Shown here in pieces: positions 22,096-32,593 of a DNA stretch of 64,000 bases; within the stretch, counting starts at the first letter, position 1; each line of letters starts with the position of its first letter. Under the pieces are notes generated by a model that worked only from the letters and a program-made list of their open reading frames with translations, did not search any database and had not been told where the DNA came from. The position numbers and the translations under genes were made by a program. The DNA is from Suillus spraguei (taxonomy: Eukaryota > Basidiomycota > Agaricomycetes > Boletales > Suillaceae), in contig JABCPU010000059.1 in NCBI GenBank assembly GCA_016800925.1, positions 175,247 to 239,246 on the forward strand, read 5' to 3'.

Positions 22096-22845
22096 CATAA
22101 CTAACTGCAACTGGTCGTAGTATAAAATTTCGAGAACCAATAATTCTTTAAGGATGTCCGGAGATATGGTATACCTGGAGAGAAAGTTATGGTTTACTGA
22201 TGCACCCTTTCTAACATTTCCCAATCAAATGAAAATTCCGCCAACTGGCTGAACTCTGCTGATGCTTTTCCTGACAGCATGTTGAAAATTTCACTAATTA
22301 CTTGTGCGTCAGTGCCGACGGTCATACTCTACTAATATAAAAGTAAAACATGACTCACTAAACAAGTACCTCCCACCTGCCATGCAGGTGAGTGATGTTA
22401 TCAATTTCAGGAAAATTAAATTACCACAACTTACACAAAGCGCAACAGGGCAGTCGCTACACTCTTTGGAACTACTGCAATAGTAGGGGCATGCATTGGC
22501 AGCCGCATCAGCAGGCATGGCAGAGATTGGTGATGAGGCTAAAGCAATAACGGCGGCGAGGACAGTTGCAGAGGAGAAACGCATGATTTGTGAGCGATAT
22601 ACGGTCAGTTCAATCTGAAGAAAGTAAGAAGATGGCTGGCTTTTATGTGCTGGATATCGTTGTGTGAAATTGTTTTTGTGTGGCAAACAGAGGTATATTT
22701 GCGGTGCCAGCAGATTGCCAGCCAAGGTCTCTATGGTATTAGCGATTTGATGTGCAACTGTTTACTGAACATTCACGTTTCGAATGATAAGTATCCTGAG
22801 GACGAGTCTGAAATGACCGGTCCGGGTGAAAGTCTGCATAGACAT
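22096..22845 (-). repeat. Cys-rich protein duplicon, copy C (inverted)
   Basis: This is the third copy of the block, in the same orientation as copy B. A partial fourth copy, covering only one end, lies at about 22955-23070. Confidence 0.7.
22332..22584 (-). CDS. Small secreted six-cysteine protein, copy C
   Basis: The exons are 22584-22435 and 22376-22332, with an intron of 58 nt. The signal peptide reads MRFSSATVLAAVIALASSPI, then SAMPADAAANA. The mature part is CPYYCSSSKECSDCPVALC, then VGGTC, giving C-x3-C-x5-C-x2-C-x4-C-x4-C. The cysteine codons are the same as in copies A and B (TGC, TGC, TGT, TGC, TGT), while most codons between them differ. The end, LVSHVLLLY, is shared. The function is unknown; an effector-like or antimicrobial role is inferred. 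Confidence 0.75.
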
Positions 22846-22954
22846 CAGGTCTGCGTCTGCCACTAAGTCTAGCTGCACGCATGGCTCTGGCGGAGTCTGA
22901 AGCCGCCAGTGGCTGACAACGCCCATCACCCCGCGACACCACCTGCTGCCTGCG

Positions 22955-23070
22955 AGGTATATCTGCGATGCCAGCAAATTGCCAGCCAAGGTCTATATGA
23001 TATTAGCAATTTGATATGGAACTACTGTCTACTCGCGTTTTCGAGTATCCTAGGAACGAGTCTGAAATGT
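22955..23070 (-). repeat. Partial duplicon end, copy D
   Basis: It matches the promoter-side end of copies B and C (from GAGGTATATCTGCGATGCC through GAACGAGTCTGAAATG) but carries no protein-coding part. Confidence 0.6.
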
Positions 23071-23099
23071 CGCCTTCCTGTGATTAAGATCTGACTAAA

Positions 23100-23860
23100 A
23101 TCTCGTTTCCGCAGCGAATATCGAGGGCTCGTGGAATCACTGATGCCATCGACGCGGCACCAAAAACACTCAACATGTTGGAGTCAAAACGAAACGGTAA
23201 AGTTTAATCGTTGCATAAATAAATACCTTGACAGTCTTGATTGAAACGACTAGGTCTGCGGATGACATACATGTGTAGGTTCTGACTTTACAATAAAGTT
23301 GAAACCTGACGAAGATCATAGGTTTACTGATGGGGCCAGGTACGCAATATCAATAATTCACATTCAGGCCTGGGAAAGACTCAAAGCAAACTTATTAGCA
23401 AGTTCAGCTATACTGTGGTGTGCAGTCTAGTAGGTGATGCTTCTTTCCTCATGCTGAGCAACGAAGCAGCATGGTGGCACTATTTATCAAATCGCACAAA
23501 CACCGTCCTTCTTTTTCGTGTGCATCTGTCGAATTCTGTACGTCCATGGAGCTGTCAGGAGTTACCTGAGGTCACTACCACTCCATCAAGGTGCACCGGC
23601 GTGCTGGCATCATGAACTTGAACCTCAAAACAAAACCGAATGAACGGCCATCACCATTCAGGGCTAATACATCTCCCTCACAAGATCACTTCATCATCCT
23701 CGGTTCAACATTGGTACCAAACACATTATCGGTAGGTTTTCTACATGCACAACGTCCTAACGATTGATCGGATTAGCACCAGACCACTTCTGGCACGACA
23801 AACGTGAGCGAACACAAACCTACTAAAAATATATGTATGAATATTACGGGGGGCACACTT
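23100..23860. other. Intergenic, no supported gene
   Basis: There is no recognisable coding sequence; short frames only. Confidence 0.35.
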
Positions 23861-23865
23861 CTTCA

Positions 23866-24210
23866 GTTTGCTCGTGGTTACCACAACAGAATCAAAATCT
23901 GGTTCGAAACCTGTCGACGAGGTCTTTTTCTATCGGAACACACCTTGACATTCGATCATGAATGGATGCTTTAAAAGTTCATCCCAACTGGTCTTAGCCT
24001 GGAGGTTGCCGCAACAGAATCGAAATCTGTTTCTCTAGGACTGTACAAGTTCGAAACCTGTGAACGACAAGGTTTTTTCTATCGGAAAACACCTTGATAT
24101 TCACTAGTGATGATTTCTTTGGAAATTTACCGTAACTGGTCTTAGCCTGATGATTACCACAATAGAATCAAAATCTGTGTAGGTTCGAAACCTGCTGATG
24201 AATCAATGTC
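23866..24210 (+). repeat. Tandem tRNA-Leu(CAA)-like units, locus 1
   Basis: Three units lie at about 23866-23922, 23991-24072 and 24138-24210, about 125-150 bp apart. Units contain TTAGCCTG.TGGTT, then an anticodon-arm-like hairpin (ACAGA, 7-nt loop ATCAAAA, TCTGT; CAA in the anticodon place). The T-arm is GGTTCGAAACC, matching the Pol III B box. T-runs of 5-6 follow units 1 and 2. Unit 1 lacks the variable arm and part of the stem. The units are degenerate, so tRNA function is unlikely; they resemble tRNA-derived SINE heads. Confidence 0.6.
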
Positions 24211-24214
24211 TGTA

Positions 24215-25340
24215 GACGTGTTTACAATATCAGGCGCTGATCTGAGGGCCACTGCACAGGGTACTTATCTACAGTGATTTAGAATGCACTCGCGATCAAG
24301 AACAAGCAAAGACCTATTAGTATTTTGAACATTCTTTGCTGTAGCCTGTCGGGGCACATACGACCCTGTGTGAATCATGGCAATCTGTCCGACATGGGGT
24401 ACATTACCCCAGTGGACATAAATTGGATCCAAAATAAAATAAAATCATGGCAATCACTGTTCACCAAGGTGGAACACATGTCCAAACCACTGAACCTCTT
24501 CTGTCCGAAGCCATTGTGTCTTGGTATGGTTTATATTTCGCAGGCACAAATTAGTACTATGTTTTTTTCATCGTAACATATATTTCTTGCAGCCGAACTT
24601 GAAGCTCCTGCATACGCATTAAATAACTGAAGGTCAATAAAATTTAACTTTTTCGAACAGTCGCAAGTCGCACAAGGTGTTCGGAGGCCAGTAGAAACTA
24701 CTTGGGAAGGTTCTGAGAAGTACTAAGAAGCCTTGGAAGTAGAGCACCGTGGTCTGGCTTTCCATACTTGCGCTGTGTCATATCCTTCGGCGTTCTCAGT
24801 TGAACATCGCATACAATTGAAACCACCACCATCATAAAATCTAACACTGGCTTCATTTGTTTCTCACCTAATTCTATTCATGCGCTGCAGTCTGCAGTAG
24901 ACTTCTGAGTTAACGGAAAGAGCATCCGATAACGACCACAGTTCCGGGTCGACCCCCCTTTTCCGGGATGTTGACAGTGGATGGGCACGTAGGACCCAAA
25001 CATCGAGTGTTATGCTGGGTACCGCTCGCTTCCCATTCTACAACACTGGCAAAGTGCCGAGAGGAGTCTCTTCAAAACCCTTTCCGTTCCTCGCGTTTAC
25101 TAAAACCAACACTTGCAGACCTTACTACCGATGATGACCGCAGATTCATCAGATTTCAGATATGATTTGAGTGTGACCGAGTGTTGCGGTGGATCATGTC
25201 ATGCTTCGTATTCTATCCTATACATAGCATCTCAGTCTACTCCAAGTTTAAGGTTATCCAAGCAAACGACCTCGAAGCTGATTGTATGGTACCCATGATG
25301 TTCGTGCTGGTTTGTGAGACCACATAACGACGGGCTAGAA
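24215..25340. other. Intergenic with one dispersed repeat
   Basis: No gene was seen. The part at about 24670-24765 (GTGTTCGGAGGCC through GGTCTGGCTTTCCATA) recurs in reverse at about 44795-44890. Confidence 0.45.
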
Positions 25341-25344
25341 CGCT

Positions 25345-26260
25345 TACTCTGCCGAGAGGGGATTCCGAAGGTCGTGCGCACTATAGCGTTGGCGGGATTT
25401 CGTTAAACTGTGTCACGACCACGGAATGAGCCACCGCCGAAAGTAATAGCTGTTAAAGACCCGGAACAGAAGCAAAGACCGAAGGTGGGCGATATCTTCT
25501 GAGCGAAGCGACCTATACTACAAAGGAGAGCGGAGGGTTGGGGAAGAAGGGTGATACGTTTCTGGTTTGTATTTCTGTCGGATAAGCTTGAGCAAAAGGG
25601 CATAGAAGTGAGCCTACATGTGTCATGGCATTTTGAATAGGGAAAAGAACAACGTCACGATAGTAACTTGATCTGTTGAACCGATTTATGACTGAGGTTG
25701 AGGACTTACTTGAAGTTTGTCGAGTTCCTAAGCGTGCCGTGAGAACATTGCGCACGGGCCAGTCGAAAAGATATATAAACGTTGCGCCCAAAACAATGAA
25801 ACCTTAGAACATACTCAGCTAGGATCTATTTATAGAAACTAACTCGAGTCTCGCATGTTTACACATGCCACATCCTTCAAATCCACTCGATGACAATTGC
25901 GCTCACTCGTTCGACAGAGAACATTGGTCTCCGCTTGCGGAGAATCTCGAGGACGTTTGGTTCTGTGCTTCGTAGGACTGCTTGCAGTTGAGCGAACCGG
26001 GCCAGCGAGTTGAGCGTCTGTCTGATGGATTTCTATACTTATTATACCAGAGTTTCGTAGTTGTTCAATGAAATTTTGTTTGATTCTAAAAATTGTGTGA
26101 TGATCAATTGTGGAGGGGGGCGGCCCTCGCTAGTCAGTATGATGGTGCTTTTCAGGAATTAGTGCCTACCACGCAAATACAGGTGTTGCAGTGATTCAGT
26201 CAAATACAAGCTTGAGTGTGATTCAAGTTGTTCAATTCATTCCATGGAACTTTTTGAGTT
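25345..26260. repeat. Repeat 'R', copy 3
   Basis: This is a close match to copy 2 (18130-19060), including the TATA box and leader. Here the short frame from the ATG at about 25868 (MPHPSNPLDDN) is longer and ends EDVWFCAS. A small palindrome, TCTCCGCTTGCGGAGA, replaces other sequence in copy 2. Confidence 0.65.
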
Positions 26261-26448
26261 GGCTCTGCCTCGCTGGTTTCCAATGCGGTTGTCCGCCATA
26301 TCACGTTCGGCATCTTCATTGGGTTCACTTTGTCTGCGACATCGACATCGATATCATCATATTGGCGTTCTCGGCGACGTCAAAGCCTTTCACAGGAGCA
26401 ACATGAGCCTCGTCCAATTGAGTTGAGAAGCAATGAAGTTGTGCATGG

Positions 26449-28471
26449 TGTCACTGGCTTGATAGGTACGTAACTTGGCCGTTTGAGTGTTCTTCGAGGG
26501 CATCCAAGTTTGAACGTCCAGGAAATACCCCTCTCGTGAGGATCGACTCATTGAGCAATGCTTTGGGTGTCGAGATTCTTGGAAAGGCAGAGGTATGTTT
26601 CGAACTAGAACATGCCTTCTTCAATGTTTCTAACTTTTCGACAATTTGTAGTTTCTGAATCCTGGAGGGAGTGTCAAGGACCGAGTCGCTCTACGCAGTG
26701 AGTTTTGCCGTGCAGCGATCAACAATCAAACCTAAAACTCATTCATCTTGCGAACATGAGTAATCGAGGACGCGGAGCGGGCAAGGTTTACTACACCCTC
26801 ATACTGGATCTCGCATCTTTGAAGGTACTGTTGGATCTACTGGCATTTCAATAGCGACGATAGCCAAGGCAAGGCAAGTGACGCTAGTTCTGGTGCGAGA
26901 ATGTCGCATCTGATAACATGATGTTGCAGGGGATATGATACAAGTGTGTAAATTCCTCGAATAGTTGATTCTATCTCATGTTTCTTAGCGATTATCATGC
27001 CGGATGATGTTGCCCAGGAGAAAGTGAATGCTTTGCACGCCCTTGGAGCTGACGTTCAACGGGTTCGTCCTGCGAGCATCGTCGACCAAAAAACAGGTGC
27101 GAACTCATATCGCGGTCGCCATTTTATCTATTTACCAGAATCGACATGATAATTGTAGTATGTGGTGAGCAATTTCTCTGTCGAGGAAAGCCACGCAATG
27201 AACATTTAAAAATTTGCAACAAGAATATCGCTAGCGAGCAGCCATCGAATTCGGACGTTCAGATTATAGTGAAAGGCTCGGAGGAGTCCCATACCAGCAC
27301 GAGCTCCATACAGGTTCTGCATCTGTAGTGGTCACGACTACATCTCACACGTTAATGCCGAAGGCACCGTTGACGACCCGCTGGATGAAGATCTGCTAAC
27401 CAAGCCAAGGGGCTTCTTTGCCGACCAATTCGAGGTGCTCACCTTGATAGATAATGGTAACTAAACTCACATATTTACAGAATCGCAGTAATTTTGAAAG
27501 CCCATTACAATGGGACTGTCCAGAAATCTGGCGTTCAAACCAATAGTCATGTCGATGCATTTATATCCGAGCAGGTGCGCATATTCTACGTCCGACTTGT
27601 CCGGTTTTTCAATACTGTATGCACCAGGGACGGGTGGAACGATCGCAGGCACTGGGCGATTCTCAAATCGATGGATGAGGAAGTGCAGGTCGTGCTAGCA
27701 GACCCAGAAGGCAGTGGTCTCTACAACAAGGTCGAAGCCTGTCTTTGTTGTCCGCCTGACATTCCCTCACACACTTTCAGGTCAAGCATGGCGTAATGTA
27801 TGACGCAGGGAAGCTGAAGGAACAAAAACGAAGGCATCAAGTTGACACAGTAGTCGAGGGAATGTGCGTATACAGATACTGCCCTCAATTTTTCCATCCG
27901 ACCTATCTATTTCCAGAGGAATCAACCGGATGACAAACAACATCGACCTCGCGATTCCGATCATAGATGACGCGTTCCGGTACGTCGGAATCCTTCATCT
28001 TCGACTTCGATGGGAGTTCACCGACGATTAAGGATAACTGACGTGGAGGCGGTTGCCATGTCCCGATACCTCGTTCAAAATGACGGTCTATTTTTGGGTT
28101 CCAGCAGCGCTGCAATCTGGTGGCATGCATCAAATTTGTAAAGAAAATGGGATGGCGGGACGGCCAACACTTGTCACGATCTTGTACGTTCTCCTGGACA
28201 CCCATGGAATGAATGATGTGATTCACCACCTTTCCAGATGTGATTCTGGCAACAGACATTACTCCAAGGTAAGTGTATAGTATCCGAGAAGACCGAATGC
28301 TCCCTAATGCGTTTGTGCTTGGGTTGTGGTCAGTTCTGGTAAGCAAACATCACGTCTGGTTGGAGAAATGTTGACATTGTTGTAGGAATGATGAATATTT
28401 GCGTAAAGCCAATATCCCCGTCGACCGCAGTGTAATCGACGATCTAATCGCCCAACCTGGTTCTGGAGTTT
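26449..28471 (+). pseudogene. Cysteine synthase-like pseudogene, copy 2
   Basis: This is the paralogue of the 19150 copy, with the full 3' end. It keeps parts deleted in copy 1 (MPDDVAQEKVNALHALGADV, and a GFFADQFE stretch) and the terminus, NDEYLRKANIPVDR ... LIAQPGSGV with a stop at 28469-28471. It carries many small indels: an extra G in the ERQG codons (26780s), an extra A and a lost G near 27498-27515, a changed SNQ/TNS stretch, and a missing T in the GRFLKS codons. FLNPGGSVKDR with the PLP lysine is intact. No single frame survives, so it is a pseudogene. The lesions differ from those of copy 1, so each decayed on its own. Confidence 0.8.
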
Positions 28472-28780
28472 AAGAATTTCAATAATGAATCCATAAGTTG
28501 CATGTGGTAAATAATGTATGTGAGTGCTATGGTACAGGTGCTACGTGATGAAGCAAACGGGGGGACAAAGATAGCAAGGACATCAAATTGAAGGCCATGG
28601 TGGGGCAGATATGCTAGGTGGTGTGTGGTTGGGCATTGGTCTGTGACCAAATCCGTTTTGACTAACGGAATGATTCCCTGTTGCGGGAGGATGTGGTGAT
28701 ATACGTGATGTCTCTTTGGATGGAGATACACTTAGTGATGTATGGGAGATGCCGTTCATACTAGAGAGTCTTGTCAGTAT
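28472..28780. other. Intergenic 3' region
   Basis: This lies between the cysteine-synthase pseudogene and the stop codon of ADA2. No gene was seen. Confidence 0.4.
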
Positions 28781-31024
28781 TTAGCTATAGGGGAAAATAT
28801 ATACATACGAGGTATCCTGATTAGTAGCAGTAGCAACAGGCGGGTCAGGTGTGATTTTGAGGAAACCAGCTTGCACCAAGAAGTCCCAAACTCGACTCGT
28901 CTTGTTCACATCAATCTTGACGAGATCCCGTGCTTCCCTACGGCGAAGCTTGCCTCCACGACGAGCGTACTCCCGAACGAGGGTCTCCTTGATGACAAGA
29001 TAAGGTTTGGGTAAGATTCGGAGCTGGGAGCAGAGGGTCTGCTCGGCTGGAGTAAGCAAATGCAAGGATGGGCTATTGGCAAGATTGAGAGGGGCGGCTA
29101 GATAGTAAGGTGAGCGATTATGCAATACTTTTGGATGGAATAAACAAACGTGGTCTGCGGATCGGAGGACCCGTTCCAGCAGGAGTCCCAAGTTTCGGAG
29201 TTGATTCTCTCTCATGACTTTTGCGTCCTTCCGATTCCCCTATAACAGTGTCAGTAAAGAACGCGAACAAATAAAACGCAAAATTGACATACTTGAGCTG
29301 CCTGATGCACGAAGCTGTGCCAAACGTTCTGAAGAATAATAATCGCGAGATAAATTCGCTTTCGCTTGAGCCTAGCCGTGCAGGTGAGCTGGATGACTTG
29401 ACAAACAATTGTAGCACATTTCTTACCCTACGAATGGAATCAAGTTCAAACTTATCGATATCGGCTGGAGTAGTAAGTCCCATTCGTCGATAATGCTGTA
29501 GTTCTTGTATTCTCTTCCTTAGCATGGCTTCATCTGTTGCAATATAATCATTAGCACCTTTCCACCACAATATTAGAAGCTCTTACAGAGAATATCAGCT
29601 GTGAAAACTTCGAAATCCTCAGCAGTCTGAAGTCGAGCGAACGGTCGGAGCCGCTGAATGATGTCCTTCTCTTCCTTCGGGCGCTTCTTTTCGGCGGCTT
29701 GCATCTGAAAAAGAAATGAGTTTATATGTGCGTACACACGTCGACATACCTTCTTGTATTCCAAGAGACCTCGTTCGAACATGATAGCTTTAGCTTCTCG
29801 CCGCTTGTCAAGACGTTGATTGTATATCTCCATCAGTGTCAGCTTAAATGCGAGTGAATGTTCCGTCTCATATGGCGGAGGCAGCGTTGCTTCATCCGCA
29901 TTTCCATCGTCCTCTGTTGAAGCTTGTTGTTCACCAGACGGCTCCTCTGACTTGACACGTGAATCGCCGTTCATCGGAAAATGTCCGTTGCCATTCACAA
30001 TGCCATTGACACCATTGGCAGGTGGCTGACTGCTGCTCCTAGAACCCGCTGCAGTTTTGCGCTCTTCCTGCATCCGGGCCCTGGCGCGGACATCCGCATC
30101 GTTTTCATCTTCTATAATCCGATCGCCGTCCCATGCGTGGCAAATTCCAAATTCTAGATCTTTCACAAGATCCTCTGCTTCATTATCGAGCTCGTGTTCG
30201 AATTCGAGTCGACCAGGGAGAAAAGTGGCAATTTCGTGGACCCCAGGAGCGGAGGTTGGGGCTACCTTGGGTGGTGGAGGCAAAGAAGTGGTCATGGCTG
30301 ACATTCGCCTGCGCTTGCGAGCCTGGAATTCATCTGGTTCGATATTGAATTCGACATCCATCCGCTGTAATGCAATTCACTCAGTAAAGAGACAAACTTG
30401 AATCATATAGACGTACGGGAAGCGGCCAATCGGGGGAATCGACATATACGCTGTTGTAGTGTTCTTCGACATCTTCTTTTGTGCGAGTACCAATGTGTTC
30501 TGCGATCATCTGCCAGTTTCCAAGGCCTTCCTGAGATATCCCCTCGATAAGTAGGAGTTCTCTATAAATATGTTTCAGATGGAGCAATTAGGAAGGCATT
30601 GGTAGCTTACTCATCTGCTCCCCAGTCAGCGGAGAAAATTGGATACGAGTGAAGTTCCTAGAATGCAAATCAATACAAGAACGTGCGTTAAGCATGAACA
30701 TGTTGTACAATAACTCGGTATGCATGACCTGCTTTATGATTGGCGAACTCTTTGCCAGCGCAAAAGCAGGCGGGGCAGATATCCACGCCATCTCCTGGCT
30801 CACAGACAGGATCAGCGCACTTGATACGAGCAGAATGCGTCAAATCGCATTGGCAGCAATCACATTGAATCTGCAAGCCGGGCTCGTTTACAGCTACACA
30901 GTTTACGTAAATGAAGCGTGAGAAAGGTATTCCAAGCAGACGATACCATTGGAATGGGTGGAAGGAACCACGTACTTTGGATTTCATCCGGTTGGTGTTG
31001 TCGTTTTCTATGGGAGACAGTCAT
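28781..31024 (-). CDS. ADA2: SAGA transcriptional adaptor ADA2
   Basis: This is a subunit of the SAGA/ADA histone acetyltransferase complexes in the nucleus, where it supports the Gcn5 acetyltransferase. The ATG at 31024 starts MTVSHRKRQHQPDEIQ. Domain order: a ZZ zinc finger (CDCCQCDLTHSARIKC ... DICPACFCAGKEFANH, exon 30893-30709), a SANT domain (ADWGADE joined to ELLLIEGISQEGLGNWQ, exons to 30417), a long linker with an acidic, Asn-rich low-complexity part (exon 30364-29750), a conserved helix region (EAMLRKRIQELQHYRRMGL) and a C-terminal SWIRM domain (LLTPAEQTLCSQLRILPKPY ... VWDFLVQAGFL), ending at 28781. About nine exons keep frame with GT-AG introns. The last SWIRM exon may contain one more intron near 29100-29150. 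Confidence 0.92.
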
Positions 31025-31109
31025 CCCAGATAAAAGGGACGGACAAGCCCAAGTGTTGGTGCTCGAAAGACGATGGAGCTGCCAGTGTGAGCTCACGATC
31101 TGAAATAGG

Positions 31110-31760
31110 TTAGCACAAACGGAGTCGTGTGACCACAAGAGAACGTACATAGAAGTTGTATCCCAGCTCTCTACTAAAAACGAAGGTGATGCGCGTCGTC
31201 GGCGACAGAATTGGGGGAATGGCTAGTTGCTGTGCGACGCGGAGTGACCGCCGGAGTCCTGCAATGTCGAGGGGAAATCCTAGCACGGTACTTGTTACGA
31301 GGCCAAAGGTATTGGTCTCAGAACGAGGAATTGAAAGATGTACAAGGTCTCGGCAACGTATTGACTGGCGCCAATGCCAGAGACGAGGAGGAGAGTATTT
31401 ACATATATTTGGCTTCCCCGCCCTATCCAAAAGCGGATTACAGAGCTGATTCAGCCACAATTCGAGTTTCCTTTGATCAAGTCTTGGACCACACGACAAC
31501 AATATTCAATCTACATTACGGCATCGTCGAAATGGATGGTGTCGGGCTCCAGTCCACAATGTTGAGGAAGTCCACGCCACAATAGTCAGTCCAGGTGTGA
31601 GCATCTCTGAAATGAATCTCGATCTTTAGTTCAGTGTCGAGAAAATAATCTAGCAACATACGCAGCACGACACCTTCATCGATTGATTTACTTGTAAAAA
31701 ACATCAGAGATGCTGAGAATACCACCAGCCTGTCAATGCAGAAGAGTTATCATAGCTCAA
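31110..31760 (-). CDS. Hypothetical spliced gene upstream of ADA2
   Basis: I do not recognise this gene. The minus strand reads LLDYFLDTELKIEIHFRDAH and TWTDYCGVDFLNIVDW, which looks strongly coding, and can be spliced (GTAATG...AAAG) to LELWLNQLCNPLLDR and further to LRVAQQLAIPP and VFSRELGYNFY, where a GTACGT...TTTCAG intron follows. Its 3' end approaches or overlaps the ADA2 start, on the same strand. The 5' end is uncertain; HPNILRVRDNDDD near 31780-31810 may belong to it. Confidence 0.4.
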
Positions 31761-31764
31761 GAGA

Positions 31765-32590
31765 CACACGTCATCATCGTTGTCTCGGACTCTCAGAATA
31801 TTGGGATGGACATAACAAATAATGAATTACGTCGCGGACTTGCGATAATTCTACTCGAGAGACATCCGCTTCAGCATTGACATCAGTACGTTATCACAAA
31901 AACGTGTTTCTATCATGATGTGCAGCACTCTTGTCCAGGTAGCAGGCAGCTGCATGTTCTGCATTCTCGCAGTTAGCTGCATGGCTCAATGCTGTGGAAT
32001 GAGCAAGTTGAGTTTATTACTTTGTTCAATAGTCTCATTAACAGCAAGAATTTAATTTTCGTAGCTCTCTTTTGGCCTCTTTCAACATTGTCGCATACGA
32101 GGCGCAGCTAAGGTCTCCATGGGCACCATGATATCGGTTCATTCGCTGTATACAGTGTGTCTGTGTATCTTCGATGGGACTATGTTGGCCATCTATTGCA
32201 CGAGATATGAGCCACGTTGGTCTAGTCATCCGAGTCATCCCCGATGCGTCTTTCAGGTGTCCTCAAGTTACGAGCTCTCGAGGAACATTGAACACGTCGT
32301 GCAATACATTCATTTGTCCTGTAGAGACTGCCAGATAGTTGGTTGGTGGTGGGTGTATATTGTGCCTTTGTAATACAAATGGGGCGACATCAAAGGTAAT
32401 CAAAGCATCCACTAATACTTGTATCGGTTGTGGACTTTAAAGAATGACTTTGATGTTGTGGGTGTGGATGACTGTGGTGCGTCCACAATCACTTGGCCTA
32501 TATATATTGCAATGCAGATCCACCACTTTTCCAGAGAGTCAACCTCTTCACATTCATTGTAACTCTTCATCCTGGGTTTTCCAGATATCA
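31765..32590. other. Region without a supported gene
   Basis: A 67-codon minus-strand frame (32238-32038) ends MLKEAKRELRKLNSCC and could be a terminal exon, but no partner exons were found. Otherwise nothing was recognised. Confidence 0.3.
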
Positions 32591-32593
32591 ACC

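Noticed and set aside
23866..24210. CRISPR-like direct repeats
   Set aside because: The repeated parts are tRNA-like with about 150-bp periods and similar spacers, not short repeats with unique spacers; the organism is a eukaryote.
24905..24960. tRNA-like sequence with GGGTCGACCCC
   Set aside because: The T-arm resemblance is weak and no anticodon or acceptor stem could be formed.
25868..25976. Mating pheromone precursor (ORF ending WFCAS)
   Set aside because: A CaaX end needs Cys plus three residues; here only two follow the Cys, and the other repeat R copies do not keep the end.
31211..31585. 124-codon plus-strand ORF opposite the gene upstream of ADA2
   Set aside because: The minus strand in this stretch has consistent splice joins and coding-like peptides; the plus ORF shows no motif and looks like a shadow.
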